A DNA stretch of 64,000 nucleotides from Methylotenera sp. (GCA_013141075.1 JABFRQ010000007.1:109734-173733), one strand, 5' to 3'. Shown: positions 39,561 through 49,362, counted from the stretch's first letter. Notes: a model not told the origin generated them from the sequence alone. Translations and numbers: made by a program.

Positions 39561-39679
39561 AAAATTCCTTTTATACTTTTACATTGATTGATGGGCAGTT
39601 AATGGGCATCATTGACCGATTTCATGCCAACTATTACAAACCGTTAGTGCAATGTAACAGAATGTAATTACTTATCAGG

Positions 39680-39751
39680 CATCCAGTTTTAACAAGTTAA
39701 GTGGTCCAGTAAAATTTAGTGCGATAATACTGTTTAGTCATCCAGTTTATT
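39680..39751. promoter_or_regulatory. Three TCCAGT direct repeats between mxaR and the MocR gene
   Basis: CATCCAGTTTTA (from 39680), GGTCCAGTAAAA (from 39703) and CATCCAGTTTAT (from 39739) share the core TCCAGT in the same direction, 23 and 36 bases apart. MocR-type regulators often bind direct repeats upstream of their own gene and a divergent target. Confidence 0.5.
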
Positions 39752-39782
39752 TAAAAAAACTAGATTCTTTAGGGAAACCAAC

Positions 39783-41249
39783 ATGCTACGCTCATGGGAT
39801 TTAAACTTGCGCATCGTCAAATCGTCTGGTTTGGCGGTGTATTTGCAAATAGCACAACAAGTGATTGATGAAATTCAGCGTGGGCGCTTAAGCCCGTCTG
39901 CCGCCATGCCTGGCACGCGCGAGCTAGCAGAAAGCTTGCAAGTGAATAGAAAAACCATTGTGCTTGCTTACGATGAGTTAATCGCGCAAGGTTGGCTCAC
40001 TACAGAATATCGACGTGGTACCTTTGTTTCAGCCATGCTCCCACGGTTTACACAAGCCTCTATAGCAAAAGCACGCACTACTGAGTTTGCTACTCCTGTG
40101 CTTGAAAAATATTCGCTATCTATTGACGCCAACGAGCCAGCACCTCACAGCAATATCATTGATTTTAATGATGGGATTCCAGACACGCGCTTAATTCCGT
40201 TTGAAACGCTTGCAAAAGCTTTTCGCCACGCGCTTATCGCGCCTGTTCGCACTAATAAACTTGGTTATGGCGACCCTAAAGGTATGCTGAATTTGCGCCT
40301 TGCGATTGCCGCCATGCTCAATATGGAACGTGGCTTGAATGTAGAAATTGATAATATTTGCATCGCGCGTGGCAGCCAAATGGGCATTTTTCTAGCCGCC
40401 CGCGTATTAACCAAGCCGAATGATTACGTGGTAGTAGAAAATTTAAGCTACCCACCAGCGCGTGAGGCTTTTAGATCATGCGGCGCAAATATTCTAACGG
40501 TGGGGCTAGATGACCACGGCATTAAAGTAAACGAGCTTGAAGCGCTTTGTAAAAAGCATCGCATACGCGCTATTTATGTTACACCACATCACCAATTTCC
40601 AACCACCGTCACCATGGCGGCAGAACGCAGATTAAAGCTATTGATGCTGGCCGAGCAGTATGATTTTACAATTGTAGAAGATGATTACGACCACGAGTTT
40701 CATTTTTCGCATCACCCTGTTTTCCCGCTTGCCAGCACTAATCACAATGAACGCGTAGTGTATGTTGGCTCGCTTTCTAAAGTACTAGCGCCAGGTTTAC
40801 GCATGGGTTATTTAGTGGCTTCTAAAGGCTTTATCGACCAATGTGCAGCTGAAGTCATGTTGATAGATAGGCAAGGTAATTCTGTGACGGAATCAGCAGT
40901 AGCCGAGCTGCTGGTTTCTGGCGAGATTAAGCGCCACATTCGCCGAACTTTTAAAGTTTACAACGAGCGGCGCAATGTGTTGATGGATTTAATTCGTCAT
41001 GAACTAGGTGACTTTGTAAGCTTTGATGCGCCCAATGGCGGCTTAGCTATTTGGCTGCGGCTTAATGCTAACATTAACATTGAAGCATTAGTTGATAAAG
41101 CCTTGCAAGCACAAGTGCGCATTTTGCCTGGCTCACTTTTTTCAGCAGAAAATATCAACATCAACGCGATTAGGCTTGGCTTTGGTAGTTTAAATGCAGC
41201 TGAGCTTGCAACTGGTATACAACGGCTCAAACAGGAGCTAAAGCACTAA
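39783..41249 (+). CDS. MocR-family transcriptional regulator (GntR HTH fused to aminotransferase)
   Basis: 488 residues. An N-terminal winged helix (about 15-85, PGTRELAESLQVNRKTIVLAYDEL) is joined to a fold type I aminotransferase-like domain with the PLP lysine in VGSLSKVLAPG. Such proteins sense PLP or an amino compound; PdxR, GabR and TauR are examples. Divergent transcription from mxaR makes the mxa genes a candidate target. A good ribosome site AGGGA precedes the ATG. The ligand is not deducible. Confidence 0.93.
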   Translation: MLRSWDLNLRIVKSSGLAVYLQIAQQVIDEIQRGRLSPSAAMPGTRELAESLQVNRKTIVLAYDELIAQGWLTTEYRRGTFVSAMLPRFTQASIAKARTTEFATPVLEKYSLSIDANEPAPHSNIIDFNDGIPDTRLIPFETLAKAFRHALIAPVRTNKLGYGDPKGMLNLRLAIAAMLNMERGLNVEIDNICIARGSQMGIFLAARVLTKPNDYVVVENLSYPPAREAFRSCGANILTVGLDDHGIKVNELEALCKKHRIRAIYVTPHHQFPTTVTMAAERRLKLLMLAEQYDFTIVEDDYDHEFHFSHHPVFPLASTNHNERVVYVGSLSKVLAPGLRMGYLVASKGFIDQCAAEVMLIDRQGNSVTESAVAELLVSGEIKRHIRRTFKVYNERRNVLMDLIRHELGDFVSFDAPNGGLAIWLRLNANINIEALVDKALQAQVRILPGSLFSAENININAIRLGFGSLNAAELATGIQRLKQELKH

Positions 41250-41315
41250 TTTATTCACAAATATCGCACGACATGCGGTAAGTTGTTGTCTTACTGGCAT
41301 TTACCTTGTTATTAT

Positions 41316-41333
41316 GCAAAGCTATTGCTTTGC
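41316..41333 (+). terminator. Small hairpin upstream of topA
   Basis: GCAAAGC-TATT-GCTTTGC, 7-bp stem, lies 67 bases after the MocR stop and before topA. The trailing sequence TAACCTCTTT is only partly T-rich, so it is a weak terminator or a leader hairpin. Confidence 0.35.
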
Positions 41334-41369
41334 TAACCTCTTTACTTACATCCCTATATATAGGCATTC

Positions 41370-43958
41370 ATGTCCAAACTGTTAATTGTTGAATCACCTT
41401 CTAAAGCAAAAACGCTGCAAAAATACCTAGGTAGCGATTATGAAGTGCTGGCCTCATTTGGGCATGTGCGCGATTTAATCCCTAAAAATGGCGCGGTTGA
41501 TACTGAAAATCAATTCGCGATGAAGTACGATATTATTGAGCGCAACAGCAAACATGTAGATGCGATTGCTAAGGCTGTAAAAAATGCAGATAGCATCTAT
41601 CTCGCAACCGACCCAGACCGTGAAGGTGAAGCGATTTCATGGCATATTGCCGAGATTTTAAAGGCTAAAAACCTACTTAAAAATAAAGTGATGAAGCGCG
41701 TGGTGTTTCATGAAATTACCAAAAGCGCAGTAGAGCATGCCATTGCCGAGCCACGCGATATATCTATGCCCATGGTGAACGCGCAGCAAGCGCGTCGTGC
41801 TTTAGATTATTTGGTGGGCTTTAATTTATCACCGTTGTTATGGAAAAAAATCCGTCGTGGATTATCTGCAGGTCGCGTACAAAGCCCTGCGCTACGCTTG
41901 ATTGTTGAGCGTGAGCTGGAAATTGAAGCTTTTAAATCGCAAGAATATTGGTCTATTCATTTAGATGCGTTGAAACATAGCCACGGTTTTAGTGCTAAAT
42001 TGGTGCAACTGAATAACCAAAAAGTTGAGCAATTTACCGTTATTAACCATGACCAGCAATCTGACATTGTGGGTAAATTATTACTCGCCAGTGCTGGCAA
42101 AACCACTGTTTCTCGGGTTGAGAAAAAACAGCGTAGCCGTAGCCCAGCCGCGCCATTTACTACATCTACCCTGCAACAAGAAGCCGTGCGTAAACTAAGC
42201 TTTACCACTGCGCGCGCCATGCGCGTGGCGCAACAATTGTATGAAGGTATGGATGTAGGCAGCGGTACGGTTGGTTTGATTACGTATATGCGTACCGACT
42301 CATTCAATATGTCGACCGAAGCGATTATGCAAATTCGTAATTACGTGAAAAAGAATTTTGATGCCGATTATTTGCCAAAATCGCCCATCATGTACAAAAC
42401 GAAATCAAAAAGCGCCCAAGAAGCGCATGAGGCAATTCGCCCAACCGATATCGCCCGCACGCCTGCCAGCGTACGCCAGTACTTAACTGACGAACAATTT
42501 AAGCTGTATGAAATGATTTGGAAGCGCGCGCTAGCTTGCCAAATGTCACCCGCAAAATTTGATGCGGTGAGCGTAGATTTAAGCGTGGGTTCGGACGCCA
42601 ATTTATTCCGTGCAACGGGTCAAACACTTGTGTTCCCAGGCTTTATCGCGGTGTATATGGAAGGCACAGATGACGAGGAAGAAGAAGGCGAGAGCAAACT
42701 GCCGCACCTTGAAACTGGCGAAGTGCTCACGGTTGAAAAAATCTACGGCGACCAGCATTTTACCGAGCCGCCTCCGCGCTATGGTGAAGCAAGTTTAGTT
42801 AAAATTTTAGAAGAATACGGCATTGGCCGCCCTTCAACCTACGCCAGCATTATTAGCACCCTGCAAGACCGTGAATACGTGGTGTTAGATAAAAAACGCT
42901 TTACGCCGACCGATGTTGGGCGCGTGGTGAATAAATTTTTAACCGAACACTTCACTAAATATGTGGATTATGACTTTACGGCAAACCTAGAAAACGCGCT
43001 GGATAGCGTGGCAGAAGGTGAGCGCGAGTGGATTCCGCTGATGGATGAATTTTGGCAAGGATTCAACCAACAATTACTCAGCAAAGCCAATGTTGACCGC
43101 CCAGGCAACGAGCTCATTGACGAAGCTTGCCCAAAATGCGGTAAACCGTTACAAAAACAACTGAGCCGCTTTGGCACATTTATTGGCTGTACAGGCTATA
43201 ACGATGAGCCAAAATGCGACTACAAACGTAGCCTAAACGGTGCTGCGCAAGTGGGTAGCGACCCGATTTTGATTGGCAATGACCCTGAAACTGGCAAAGA
43301 AATTTTGTTAATGAATGGTCCATACGGCCCGTATTTACAGCTTGGTGCTGCTGTTGAAGGCGAGAAAAAGAAACCAAAACGGGTGAGTGTGCCAAAAGAG
43401 ATTCCGCTCACTGATATGAGCTTAGAAACTGCGACCATGGTGCTTTCACTACCGCGTGATTTAGGCTTGCATCCTGTGACCAATAAAAAAATTGTGGCGA
43501 ATATTGGCCGCTTTGGCCCGTATGTAAATCATGATGCGAAGTTTAAATCTATACCAAAAACTGAAAGTGTATTTACCATTGATTTAGAAGGCGCAGTAGC
43601 TTTGTTGGCAGCAGCCCACACAGGACCAGCGCCATTAGCAACACTAGGCAACCACCCTACTGAAGATGGCCAAATTGAAGTGTTTGCGGGGCGCTACGGC
43701 CCATATGTGCAACATGGAAAAATTCGTGCAACACTGCCAAAAAGTATAGAGCCTGAATCACTTACTTTAGATGAAGCTTTAGAATTGTTAAAAGCTAAAG
43801 CAGCTAAAGGCGAGCCTGCTAAGAAAACTACGACCAGAAAAGCGCCTACTAAAAAAACAGTTACGACTAAAGCTACCGTTAAAAAACCTGCGGTGAAAAA
43901 AGCACTTGCTAAAAAACCCGCAGCCAAGAAACCCGTAACTAAAAAAGCTGCAAGTTAA
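41370..43958 (+). CDS. topA: DNA topoisomerase I
   Basis: 862 residues. Toprim domain at the start (LLIVESPSKAKTLQKYLG, TDPDREGEAISWH), catalytic Tyr in GLITYMRTDSFN, and the C-terminal part has one four-Cys zinc ribbon (CPKCGK and CTGYNDEPKC) plus several Topo_C repeats (RFGPYVNH, RYGPYVQH). The last 50 residues are a Lys/Ala/Thr-rich tail resembling histone H1-like tails, common in betaproteobacterial TopA. It relaxes negatively supercoiled DNA. Confidence 0.97.
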   Translation: MSKLLIVESPSKAKTLQKYLGSDYEVLASFGHVRDLIPKNGAVDTENQFAMKYDIIERNSKHVDAIAKAVKNADSIYLATDPDREGEAISWHIAEILKAKNLLKNKVMKRVVFHEITKSAVEHAIAEPRDISMPMVNAQQARRALDYLVGFNLSPLLWKKIRRGLSAGRVQSPALRLIVERELEIEAFKSQEYWSIHLDALKHSHGFSAKLVQLNNQKVEQFTVINHDQQSDIVGKLLLASAGKTTVSRVEKKQRSRSPAAPFTTSTLQQEAVRKLSFTTARAMRVAQQLYEGMDVGSGTVGLITYMRTDSFNMSTEAIMQIRNYVKKNFDADYLPKSPIMYKTKSKSAQEAHEAIRPTDIARTPASVRQYLTDEQFKLYEMIWKRALACQMSPAKFDAVSVDLSVGSDANLFRATGQTLVFPGFIAVYMEGTDDEEEEGESKLPHLETGEVLTVEKIYGDQHFTEPPPRYGEASLVKILEEYGIGRPSTYASIISTLQDREYVVLDKKRFTPTDVGRVVNKFLTEHFTKYVDYDFTANLENALDSVAEGEREWIPLMDEFWQGFNQQLLSKANVDRPGNELIDEACPKCGKPLQKQLSRFGTFIGCTGYNDEPKCDYKRSLNGAAQVGSDPILIGNDPETGKEILLMNGPYGPYLQLGAAVEGEKKKPKRVSVPKEIPLTDMSLETATMVLSLPRDLGLHPVTNKKIVANIGRFGPYVNHDAKFKSIPKTESVFTIDLEGAVALLAAAHTGPAPLATLGNHPTEDGQIEVFAGRYGPYVQHGKIRATLPKSIEPESLTLDEALELLKAKAAKGEPAKKTTTRKAPTKKTVTTKATVKKPAVKKALAKKPAAKKPVTKKAAS

Positions 43959-43962
43959 AGTG

Positions 43963-44028
43963 GATTATCGTAACCCCCAATAAAAAAGCGGCTTAACGGC
44001 CGCTTTTTTATTGGGGGTTACGATAATC
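43963..44028. terminator. Bidirectional terminator within a 66-base perfect inverted repeat
   Basis: Arms of 30 bases (43963-43992 and 43999-44028) match perfectly around a 6-base loop. The core AAAAAAGCGGC and GCCGCTTTTTT is a standard terminator shared by convergent topA and the endopeptidase gene. The pairing continues without mismatch through CCCCCAAT and GATTATCGTAA outward to the endopeptidase stop codon. Confidence 0.92.
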
Positions 44029-45104
44029 TAACCACTCACATGTCCGCCTAAAGCAACATTGCTTGGCGCTAAACTAGGCTCATTATATTCTATCCATTTG
44101 CGAATTCTATTTGCATCACCAATACGCGATAATTTACCCGCAGAATCTAGCAATACAATAATCATCGGCTGACCAGCAATCTCTGCCTGCATCACCAAAC
44201 AGCGCCCCGCCTCATTGATAAAACCTGTTTTAGATAAACCAATCGTCCATTCACCACCACGTACTAGTGAATTTGTATTCACAAAATTGCTTGGATATTC
44301 ATGTCCATACAAAGTAATTTCTTGTGAAGCGGTTGTTGTTACTTGGCGAATTTCTTCATATTGATAGGCAGCTTTTACCATTTTAACCAAATCTTCCGCG
44401 GTAGAAACGTTGCTGCTATCTAGCCCTGTTGCATCCGAAAAGTGCGTCGCACGCATACCGATTGATGCAGCCTTGCGGTTCATTGTTCTAATAAACGCAT
44501 CATACCCGCCTGGATAATTGCGCGCCAATGCTGCAGCAGCGCGGTTCTCAGAAGACATTAGCGCCAATTGCAGCAACTCTCCACGCGTAAGAGAAGTACC
44601 TACGCTCAACCTTGAACGCGTACCTTTTAAATAATCTACATCTTCATCAGCAATATAGAGCACATCTTCCAAAGGCAAATGTGCATCTAACATCACCATC
44701 GCCGTCATTAACTTGGTAACAGACGCAATAGGTGTAGATTCATTGGTGTTTTTTGCATAGATGATTTCACCCGTTTGCTGGTTAATCACCAGCGCTTTAG
44801 ATGAAGCCAACTCAAGCGGGCCGCTGCCATCGTAAATTTCTACTGGTGCAACATCTACAGCTTGCGCGCGTAGATGCACATTTACATTATTATTTGCCAT
44901 GCTCGGCTTGTATTTCGCCAGCCTAAATTTACCTGCTTTACCAGTTACATATTTAACTTGCTTAAAACGGCCCGCATTTGCGTGTTTGCTAGGCTTGTGC
45001 TTACTCACAGCCACTTGTTTGTGCGATTTTTTGGCAGCCGCATGCACAGCCATTGGTGAAAAGCTAAGCATTAAAGCGATATAAAGTAATGAAAGTTTGC
45101 GCAT
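44028..45104 (-). CDS. pbpG: D-alanyl-D-alanine endopeptidase (PBP7-like)
   Basis: About 358 residues from the ATG at 45104, which gives a proper signal peptide (cleavage near AVHAAA). Serine DD-peptidase motifs SVTK (in PIASVTKLM), SEN and KTG (LSKTGF) are present. A basic linker of about 60 residues precedes the peptidase domain. PBP7-type enzymes cut D-Ala-mDAP cross-links in peptidoglycan. The open frame could start 14 codons earlier, but those residues would break the signal peptide. Confidence 0.9.
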   Translation of the reverse strand: MRKLSLLYIALMLSFSPMAVHAAAKKSHKQVAVSKHKPSKHANAGRFKQVKYVTGKAGKFRLAKYKPSMANNNVNVHLRAQAVDVAPVEIYDGSGPLELASSKALVINQQTGEIIYAKNTNESTPIASVTKLMTAMVMLDAHLPLEDVLYIADEDVDYLKGTRSRLSVGTSLTRGELLQLALMSSENRAAAALARNYPGGYDAFIRTMNRKAASIGMRATHFSDATGLDSSNVSTAEDLVKMVKAAYQYEEIRQVTTTASQEITLYGHEYPSNFVNTNSLVRGGEWTIGLSKTGFINEAGRCLVMQAEIAGQPMIIVLLDSAGKLSRIGDANRIRKWIEYNEPSLAPSNVALGGHVSG

Positions 45105-45308
45105 ATAAATAATTAGTTCGTTCTGTGTCATATAGTTACAAATCAATTCTATATAAAAACATTAGCTTTGTCATTAACAAATTTTTATTTTTAATTACTG
45201 CCTTTTTACGTATTTTTACAAAGCGTGAATTAAGCTTTAAAAATTCAATTATTCGCCATATAATCAGCCGTTAAAGTAGTAAACCTACAATCCAAATTTG
45301 AGCAAAAA

Positions 45309-45692
45309 ATGCAGATACCTCAACATTTATATTACAGCACCGAACATTTATGGACTAAAGCCGCGGCGGATGGCCTATGGGAGGCTGGCATAACCGATTA
45401 TGCGCAAGATTTGTTGGGAGATATTGTATTTATTGATGCGCCCGCTGTGGGTAGCAAGCTTATTGCTGGGGCGCCTTGCGGTCTAGTTGAATCCGTTAAA
45501 ACTGGTTCAGACTTACATGCCTTAGTAGATGGCGAAGTAGTAGAAATCAACCAAGCGCTCATCAATGCACCAGAGCAGATTAACGACAAACCTTATGAGG
45601 CTTGGATATTTAAATTTAAGCCTAGCAAAATAGACTCAGCAAAAAACTTATTATCTGCTGATGCTTATCAAACCCTGATTGATGGCATGTAA
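45309..45692 (+). CDS. gcvH: Glycine cleavage system H protein
   Basis: 127 residues. Lipoyl carrier of the glycine cleavage complex; the lipoylated lysine is in VESVKTGSDL. The fold begins YYSTEHLW and ends in the usual YQTLIDG. No gcvT or gcvP is nearby, and I see no glycine riboswitch upstream. Stand-alone H proteins can also act in lipoate relay. Confidence 0.94.
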   Translation: MQIPQHLYYSTEHLWTKAAADGLWEAGITDYAQDLLGDIVFIDAPAVGSKLIAGAPCGLVESVKTGSDLHALVDGEVVEINQALINAPEQINDKPYEAWIFKFKPSKIDSAKNLLSADAYQTLIDGM

Positions 45693-45700
45693 TGACTGAC

Positions 45701-47272
45701 CTACTTATTAAAAATTAGTCGCACAGAATCAATCAATCTTTCTATTTCAGCTTTAATATTTAAGCTTAATTTTTGCTCAATACGCGGCACTTCAGCATCT
45801 AATATTTCATGCACTTTGTTGTCTAGCGCTTGCTCAACGGCTGGTAGCTCTGCATTTAAACTTTGTTTGAAATCATTTTTTATACTATCAGACGTAGCAG
45901 TTAAATCTTGTTGCACCGTCGCAGTCAATTCATCAGCCAAGCCTTTATAAAGCGCAGGGAATGCCTCGCCTACTTCTTGCTCCAACTGCTGCTTAGATTT
46001 TAGCTGTAATGCATCTAAATATATACTCAGCTCTGCTTGCGATTGCTCGGTTAATCCTTGATAAATGGCAGAAAATTCACGCGTCAAGCTCGCTTGGTGA
46101 TCCGCCAATAAGGCATCGTGCAAACGCGTTATTTTATCTTGTAATTCATGTGTAGCATTTTCAACCGTTTTAGTTTCTAGATTCAGCAAGGTGGCTTCAA
46201 GCTGCTCTGTCATTGATTGTTGCAACATGGGCAATGCACCTATCAACTTCGCCTGCACTTCTGCAATCCCCTGCGCTTGCATTTGCGCTAACGAGCCATC
46301 TAAATCAGATTTAATGGTTGAGGTAAGTTGTGTCGCTCTTTCTATGGTTGACGCCTCTAAGTTTTTCAATGCCTCTTGCACTTCGCTCGTCATAGATTGC
46401 TGCATCAACGGTAAGGCTTGCCTTAACGAAGCGTGCGCCTCTACCAAGCCTTGTGCTTGCATCGTGCCTAACGCGCCTTCTAACTCAGCTTTTATAGACG
46501 CCGCGCTCGCCAACAAAGCCTGTTGCGAGGACTGTGTTGCACTTTCAACCATATCACGCTCTAAGTTAGCCAAAGTCGTTTTTAGTTGATTGGTAAGCGT
46601 TTGCTCAATAATCGGCAATGTTTGCGTCAGTTTAGCTTGCACATCAACCACACCTTGCGCCTGCATTTGGCTTAGCGTTTGTGCTAAATCAGCTTTAATA
46701 ATTTCAACATTTGCGTGCATCATTTTAGGAATTTCAGTAGTGAAATCTGCTTTAGTCTTATCTACAAACTTCGCACTACTTTCCATCACCGCTTGCTGCG
46801 CATCTGCGACAGCTTGACTCACTTCTTGCGTGATAGATTGCTTAATTTCATCTACCGCAGCCTGTTGCGACTGCGCAATTGCCGTATGAATAGCATCCAT
46901 CAAGCTTGCATGGCTAGCCTGCTGCGCTGCAGAAAGTTCAGCTGTAACAAACTGTTTCATCGCATCAGCCGTTTGCTGGTGAACTTCATCAGACTTATGC
47001 TTAAGCTCTTCTGACTGTTGTTCATATTGCCGTTTTAAAGCATCCGCAAGAAAAGCTTGGCTAGATTTTTGTATCTCAGTAGATTCACCTACCAGGTAAT
47101 CATGCATTTTTTTTCTGAGTTTCAGGGTAACCGCATGCTCGACATCATTTTCTATCTGAGGCTTAATTTGAGCAATAATCTCAGCAATCATACTGGCGGT
47201 AATTGCAATCGGCTTGGGCTGACCAAATTTAGTATGCACTTCAGTTAGCAGGGGGATATCATCATCTTGCAT
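45701..47272 (-). CDS. Large coiled-coil protein with internal repeats, unknown function
   Basis: 523 residues, almost entirely Gln/Ala/Glu-rich helical coiled coil with no signal peptide, no membrane helix and no cysteine in the parts read. Three internal repeats contain MQAQG at about 203, 271 and 331 (periods 68 and 60), each followed by AKL or ASL, LP, Q, MT and NLE; together they cover about 193-378. The N-terminal 60 residues (PKPIAITASMIAEIIAQIKPQI) look different and may fold separately. It lies between gcvH (convergent) and holC (same strand, 48 bases upstream). I do not recognise a family. It could be a structural or scaffolding protein. Confidence 0.75.
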   Translation of the reverse strand: MQDDDIPLLTEVHTKFGQPKPIAITASMIAEIIAQIKPQIENDVEHAVTLKLRKKMHDYLVGESTEIQKSSQAFLADALKRQYEQQSEELKHKSDEVHQQTADAMKQFVTAELSAAQQASHASLMDAIHTAIAQSQQAAVDEIKQSITQEVSQAVADAQQAVMESSAKFVDKTKADFTTEIPKMMHANVEIIKADLAQTLSQMQAQGVVDVQAKLTQTLPIIEQTLTNQLKTTLANLERDMVESATQSSQQALLASAASIKAELEGALGTMQAQGLVEAHASLRQALPLMQQSMTSEVQEALKNLEASTIERATQLTSTIKSDLDGSLAQMQAQGIAEVQAKLIGALPMLQQSMTEQLEATLLNLETKTVENATHELQDKITRLHDALLADHQASLTREFSAIYQGLTEQSQAELSIYLDALQLKSKQQLEQEVGEAFPALYKGLADELTATVQQDLTATSDSIKNDFKQSLNAELPAVEQALDNKVHEILDAEVPRIEQKLSLNIKAEIERLIDSVRLIFNK

Positions 47273-47320
47273 AGTTATAGCCCATTAAATTTAATTAAAT
47301 TACGCAAAAATACCACTTCA

Positions 47321-47752
47321 TTATTCTGGCAAGATTTCTGCCATATCTCTTGTATTGATTTCATAGCCGCGATCTTTATAAAACTTGTAACGTACGCGCG
47401 CGGCTTTTTTATCGGCATCATCAACACTCACCAGCTCAACTAGATGCCTAAATCGACTAAAAAAGGGTGGATGCTGCGCTTGCAAATTGATAAGCACATC
47501 ATCTTGCAGCAACTTCTCACCACTTGAATCAAGCAGGATTGCTGAATAAGTGCTGGAGCCATCATTTGGCTGAGCATTTGTTAAAAAACTGGTTGCCGAA
47601 TGTTGCCAAAGCAGACTTTGCAAGGTCTTATTCACCGCTTCATCGGGTGTAAAAATCGTTACCTTCCGACCCTTACTCACCGTTTTTTCACAAAGCTCTA
47701 CAATTTTTGTAAGTTTATCTGGCACATTAACAAAAAATTCTACGCGCGTCAT
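47321..47752 (-). CDS. holC: DNA polymerase III chi subunit
   Basis: 143 residues. HolC links the clamp loader to single-strand binding protein. The N-terminal VEFFVNVPDKL and the motif LLWQHSATSFL are family features. Its start touches the pepA stop; pepA-holC order is conserved across proteobacteria. Confidence 0.92.
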   Translation of the reverse strand: MTRVEFFVNVPDKLTKIVELCEKTVSKGRKVTIFTPDEAVNKTLQSLLWQHSATSFLTNAQPNDGSSTYSAILLDSSGEKLLQDDVLINLQAQHPPFFSRFRHLVELVSVDDADKKAARVRYKFYKDRGYEINTRDMAEILPE

Positions 47753-49263
47753 TAGTTAGATTTATTGGCACGAGCAACTAAAAACTCAGTGAGCAACGGT
47801 ACTGGGCGACCCGTGCCACCCTTTGCCTTACCTGAAACCCACGCTGTGCCCGCAATATCTAAGTGCGCCCAATCATATTTTTTAGTAAAGCGCGATAAGA
47901 AGCAAGCCGCCGTAATGCTGCCGCCAGCACGCCCACCAATATTGGCAATGTCGGCAAAATTACTGTCTAACAATGGTTGGTAGTCATCCCACATTGGCAT
48001 ATGCCAAGCGCGGTCTAGTGCCGTTTCACCAGCTTTCAATAACTCTTTGGCTAGGTGATCATTATTGCTGAATAATCCTGTGGCGTGATGGCCAAGCGCA
48101 ATCACACATGCGCCAGTTAAGGTCGCAATATCCACCACTGCACTAGGCTCAAATCGCTCAGCATAAGTAAGCGCATCGCATAAAATCAAACGGCCTTCTG
48201 CATCGGTATTTAACACCTCAATGGTCAAGCCAGACATACTGGTGAGCACGTCCCCCGGCCTTGTTGCGCGACCATCTGGCATGTTTTCACAGGTTGGAAT
48301 CACTCCAATCACATTGAATGCTAAATCCATAGTTGCAATGGTTTTAAATGTGCCTAGCACGCTTGCCGCGCCACACATGTCGTATTTCATTTCATCCATC
48401 TCAGCACCTGGTTTGAGTGAAATCCCGCCAGTGTCAAACGTAATGCCCTTACCTACTAACACTACAGGTTTTTGATCTTTTTGACCTTTTAAATGCTGCA
48501 TGATAATAAACTTTGGCGGCTCTTCGCTACCTTGAGCAACCGCTAAAAATGAGCCCATACCGAGCTTTTCAAGCGCATCACGCTCTAAGACTTCAACTTT
48601 AAAGCCAAAAGTTTTTCCCATCGCTAAAGCTTGCTCCGCCAAATAGGTTGGCGTACACACATTTGGTGGCAAGTTGCCTAAATCTTTAGCCAAACTTACG
48701 CCTGCGGCTAACGCTAGACCATCGGCTAAACCCGCTTTTGCCTCACTTACTTCAGTATCAGTAACATTGATTGCCAGCGCTGACAGACCTTTATTAGTTT
48801 CAGCTTTATCATCTTTTTTCTTAATTGCATCAAATTTATAAGTAGCATCCAACACAGTTTCCGCCATCAGCGACACTTTACGTTTTGCACTTAATTTCAT
48901 TACAGCTAACTCTGCTAAAAATGTTGTCGCTTTGCTCGCGCCGCCATTGGTTAAGGCTTTCATCGAAGCACGCACCGCTTTGCAAAATTGCTTTTCTGTA
49001 AAGTCAGCTTCTTTACCCAAACCGACCAGCAACACGCGCTCGCTAGCAATGCCAGACACATTATGCAACATCAAGGTGGCTTCTAATTTGCCATCCATGT
49101 CACCACGCTTAACAATATTAGCAATAAGCCCTGCAGAGGCGGCATCAATAATTTGCGCTGAATTTGATAATTTTTGCGCTTCATATACGCCAACAATCAC
49201 ACAATCGCTCAGCTCTTTTGCCGCTGTACCATTTTTTATGCTAAATTCCATGCTTGATTTCAT
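47752..49263 (-). CDS. pepA: Leucyl aminopeptidase
   Basis: 503 residues, M17 family. Metal and active-site motifs GKGITFDTGGISLKP, KYDMCGAA, NTDAEGRL and the C-terminal DIAGTAW are intact. It removes N-terminal residues from peptides; E. coli PepA is also a DNA-binding protein. The ATG at 49263 has AAAGG about 10 bases upstream; MEFSIKNG four codons later matches the E. coli start. It is divergent from lptF, the usual arrangement. Confidence 0.97.
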   Translation of the reverse strand: MKSSMEFSIKNGTAAKELSDCVIVGVYEAQKLSNSAQIIDAASAGLIANIVKRGDMDGKLEATLMLHNVSGIASERVLLVGLGKEADFTEKQFCKAVRASMKALTNGGASKATTFLAELAVMKLSAKRKVSLMAETVLDATYKFDAIKKKDDKAETNKGLSALAINVTDTEVSEAKAGLADGLALAAGVSLAKDLGNLPPNVCTPTYLAEQALAMGKTFGFKVEVLERDALEKLGMGSFLAVAQGSEEPPKFIIMQHLKGQKDQKPVVLVGKGITFDTGGISLKPGAEMDEMKYDMCGAASVLGTFKTIATMDLAFNVIGVIPTCENMPDGRATRPGDVLTSMSGLTIEVLNTDAEGRLILCDALTYAERFEPSAVVDIATLTGACVIALGHHATGLFSNNDHLAKELLKAGETALDRAWHMPMWDDYQPLLDSNFADIANIGGRAGGSITAACFLSRFTKKYDWAHLDIAGTAWVSGKAKGGTGRPVPLLTEFLVARANKSN

Positions 49264-49362
49264 AGCGTTGTACCTTTGTTATAATATTTAGTTAAATTAT
49301 CGCGTGTTTTGCACGTAATTCATAGTCATTCATAGCTGTAAATAAATAGTCACGTATATCTT

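Noticed and set aside
45147..45308. Possible glycine riboswitch upstream of gcvH
   Set aside because: No conserved tandem aptamer core or expression platform could be seen in the AT-rich gap.
46191..47248. Several plus-strand open frames opposite the coiled-coil gene
   Set aside because: They encode Cys/Ser-rich sequence produced by the complement of Gln/Ala codons; no start signals or family features.
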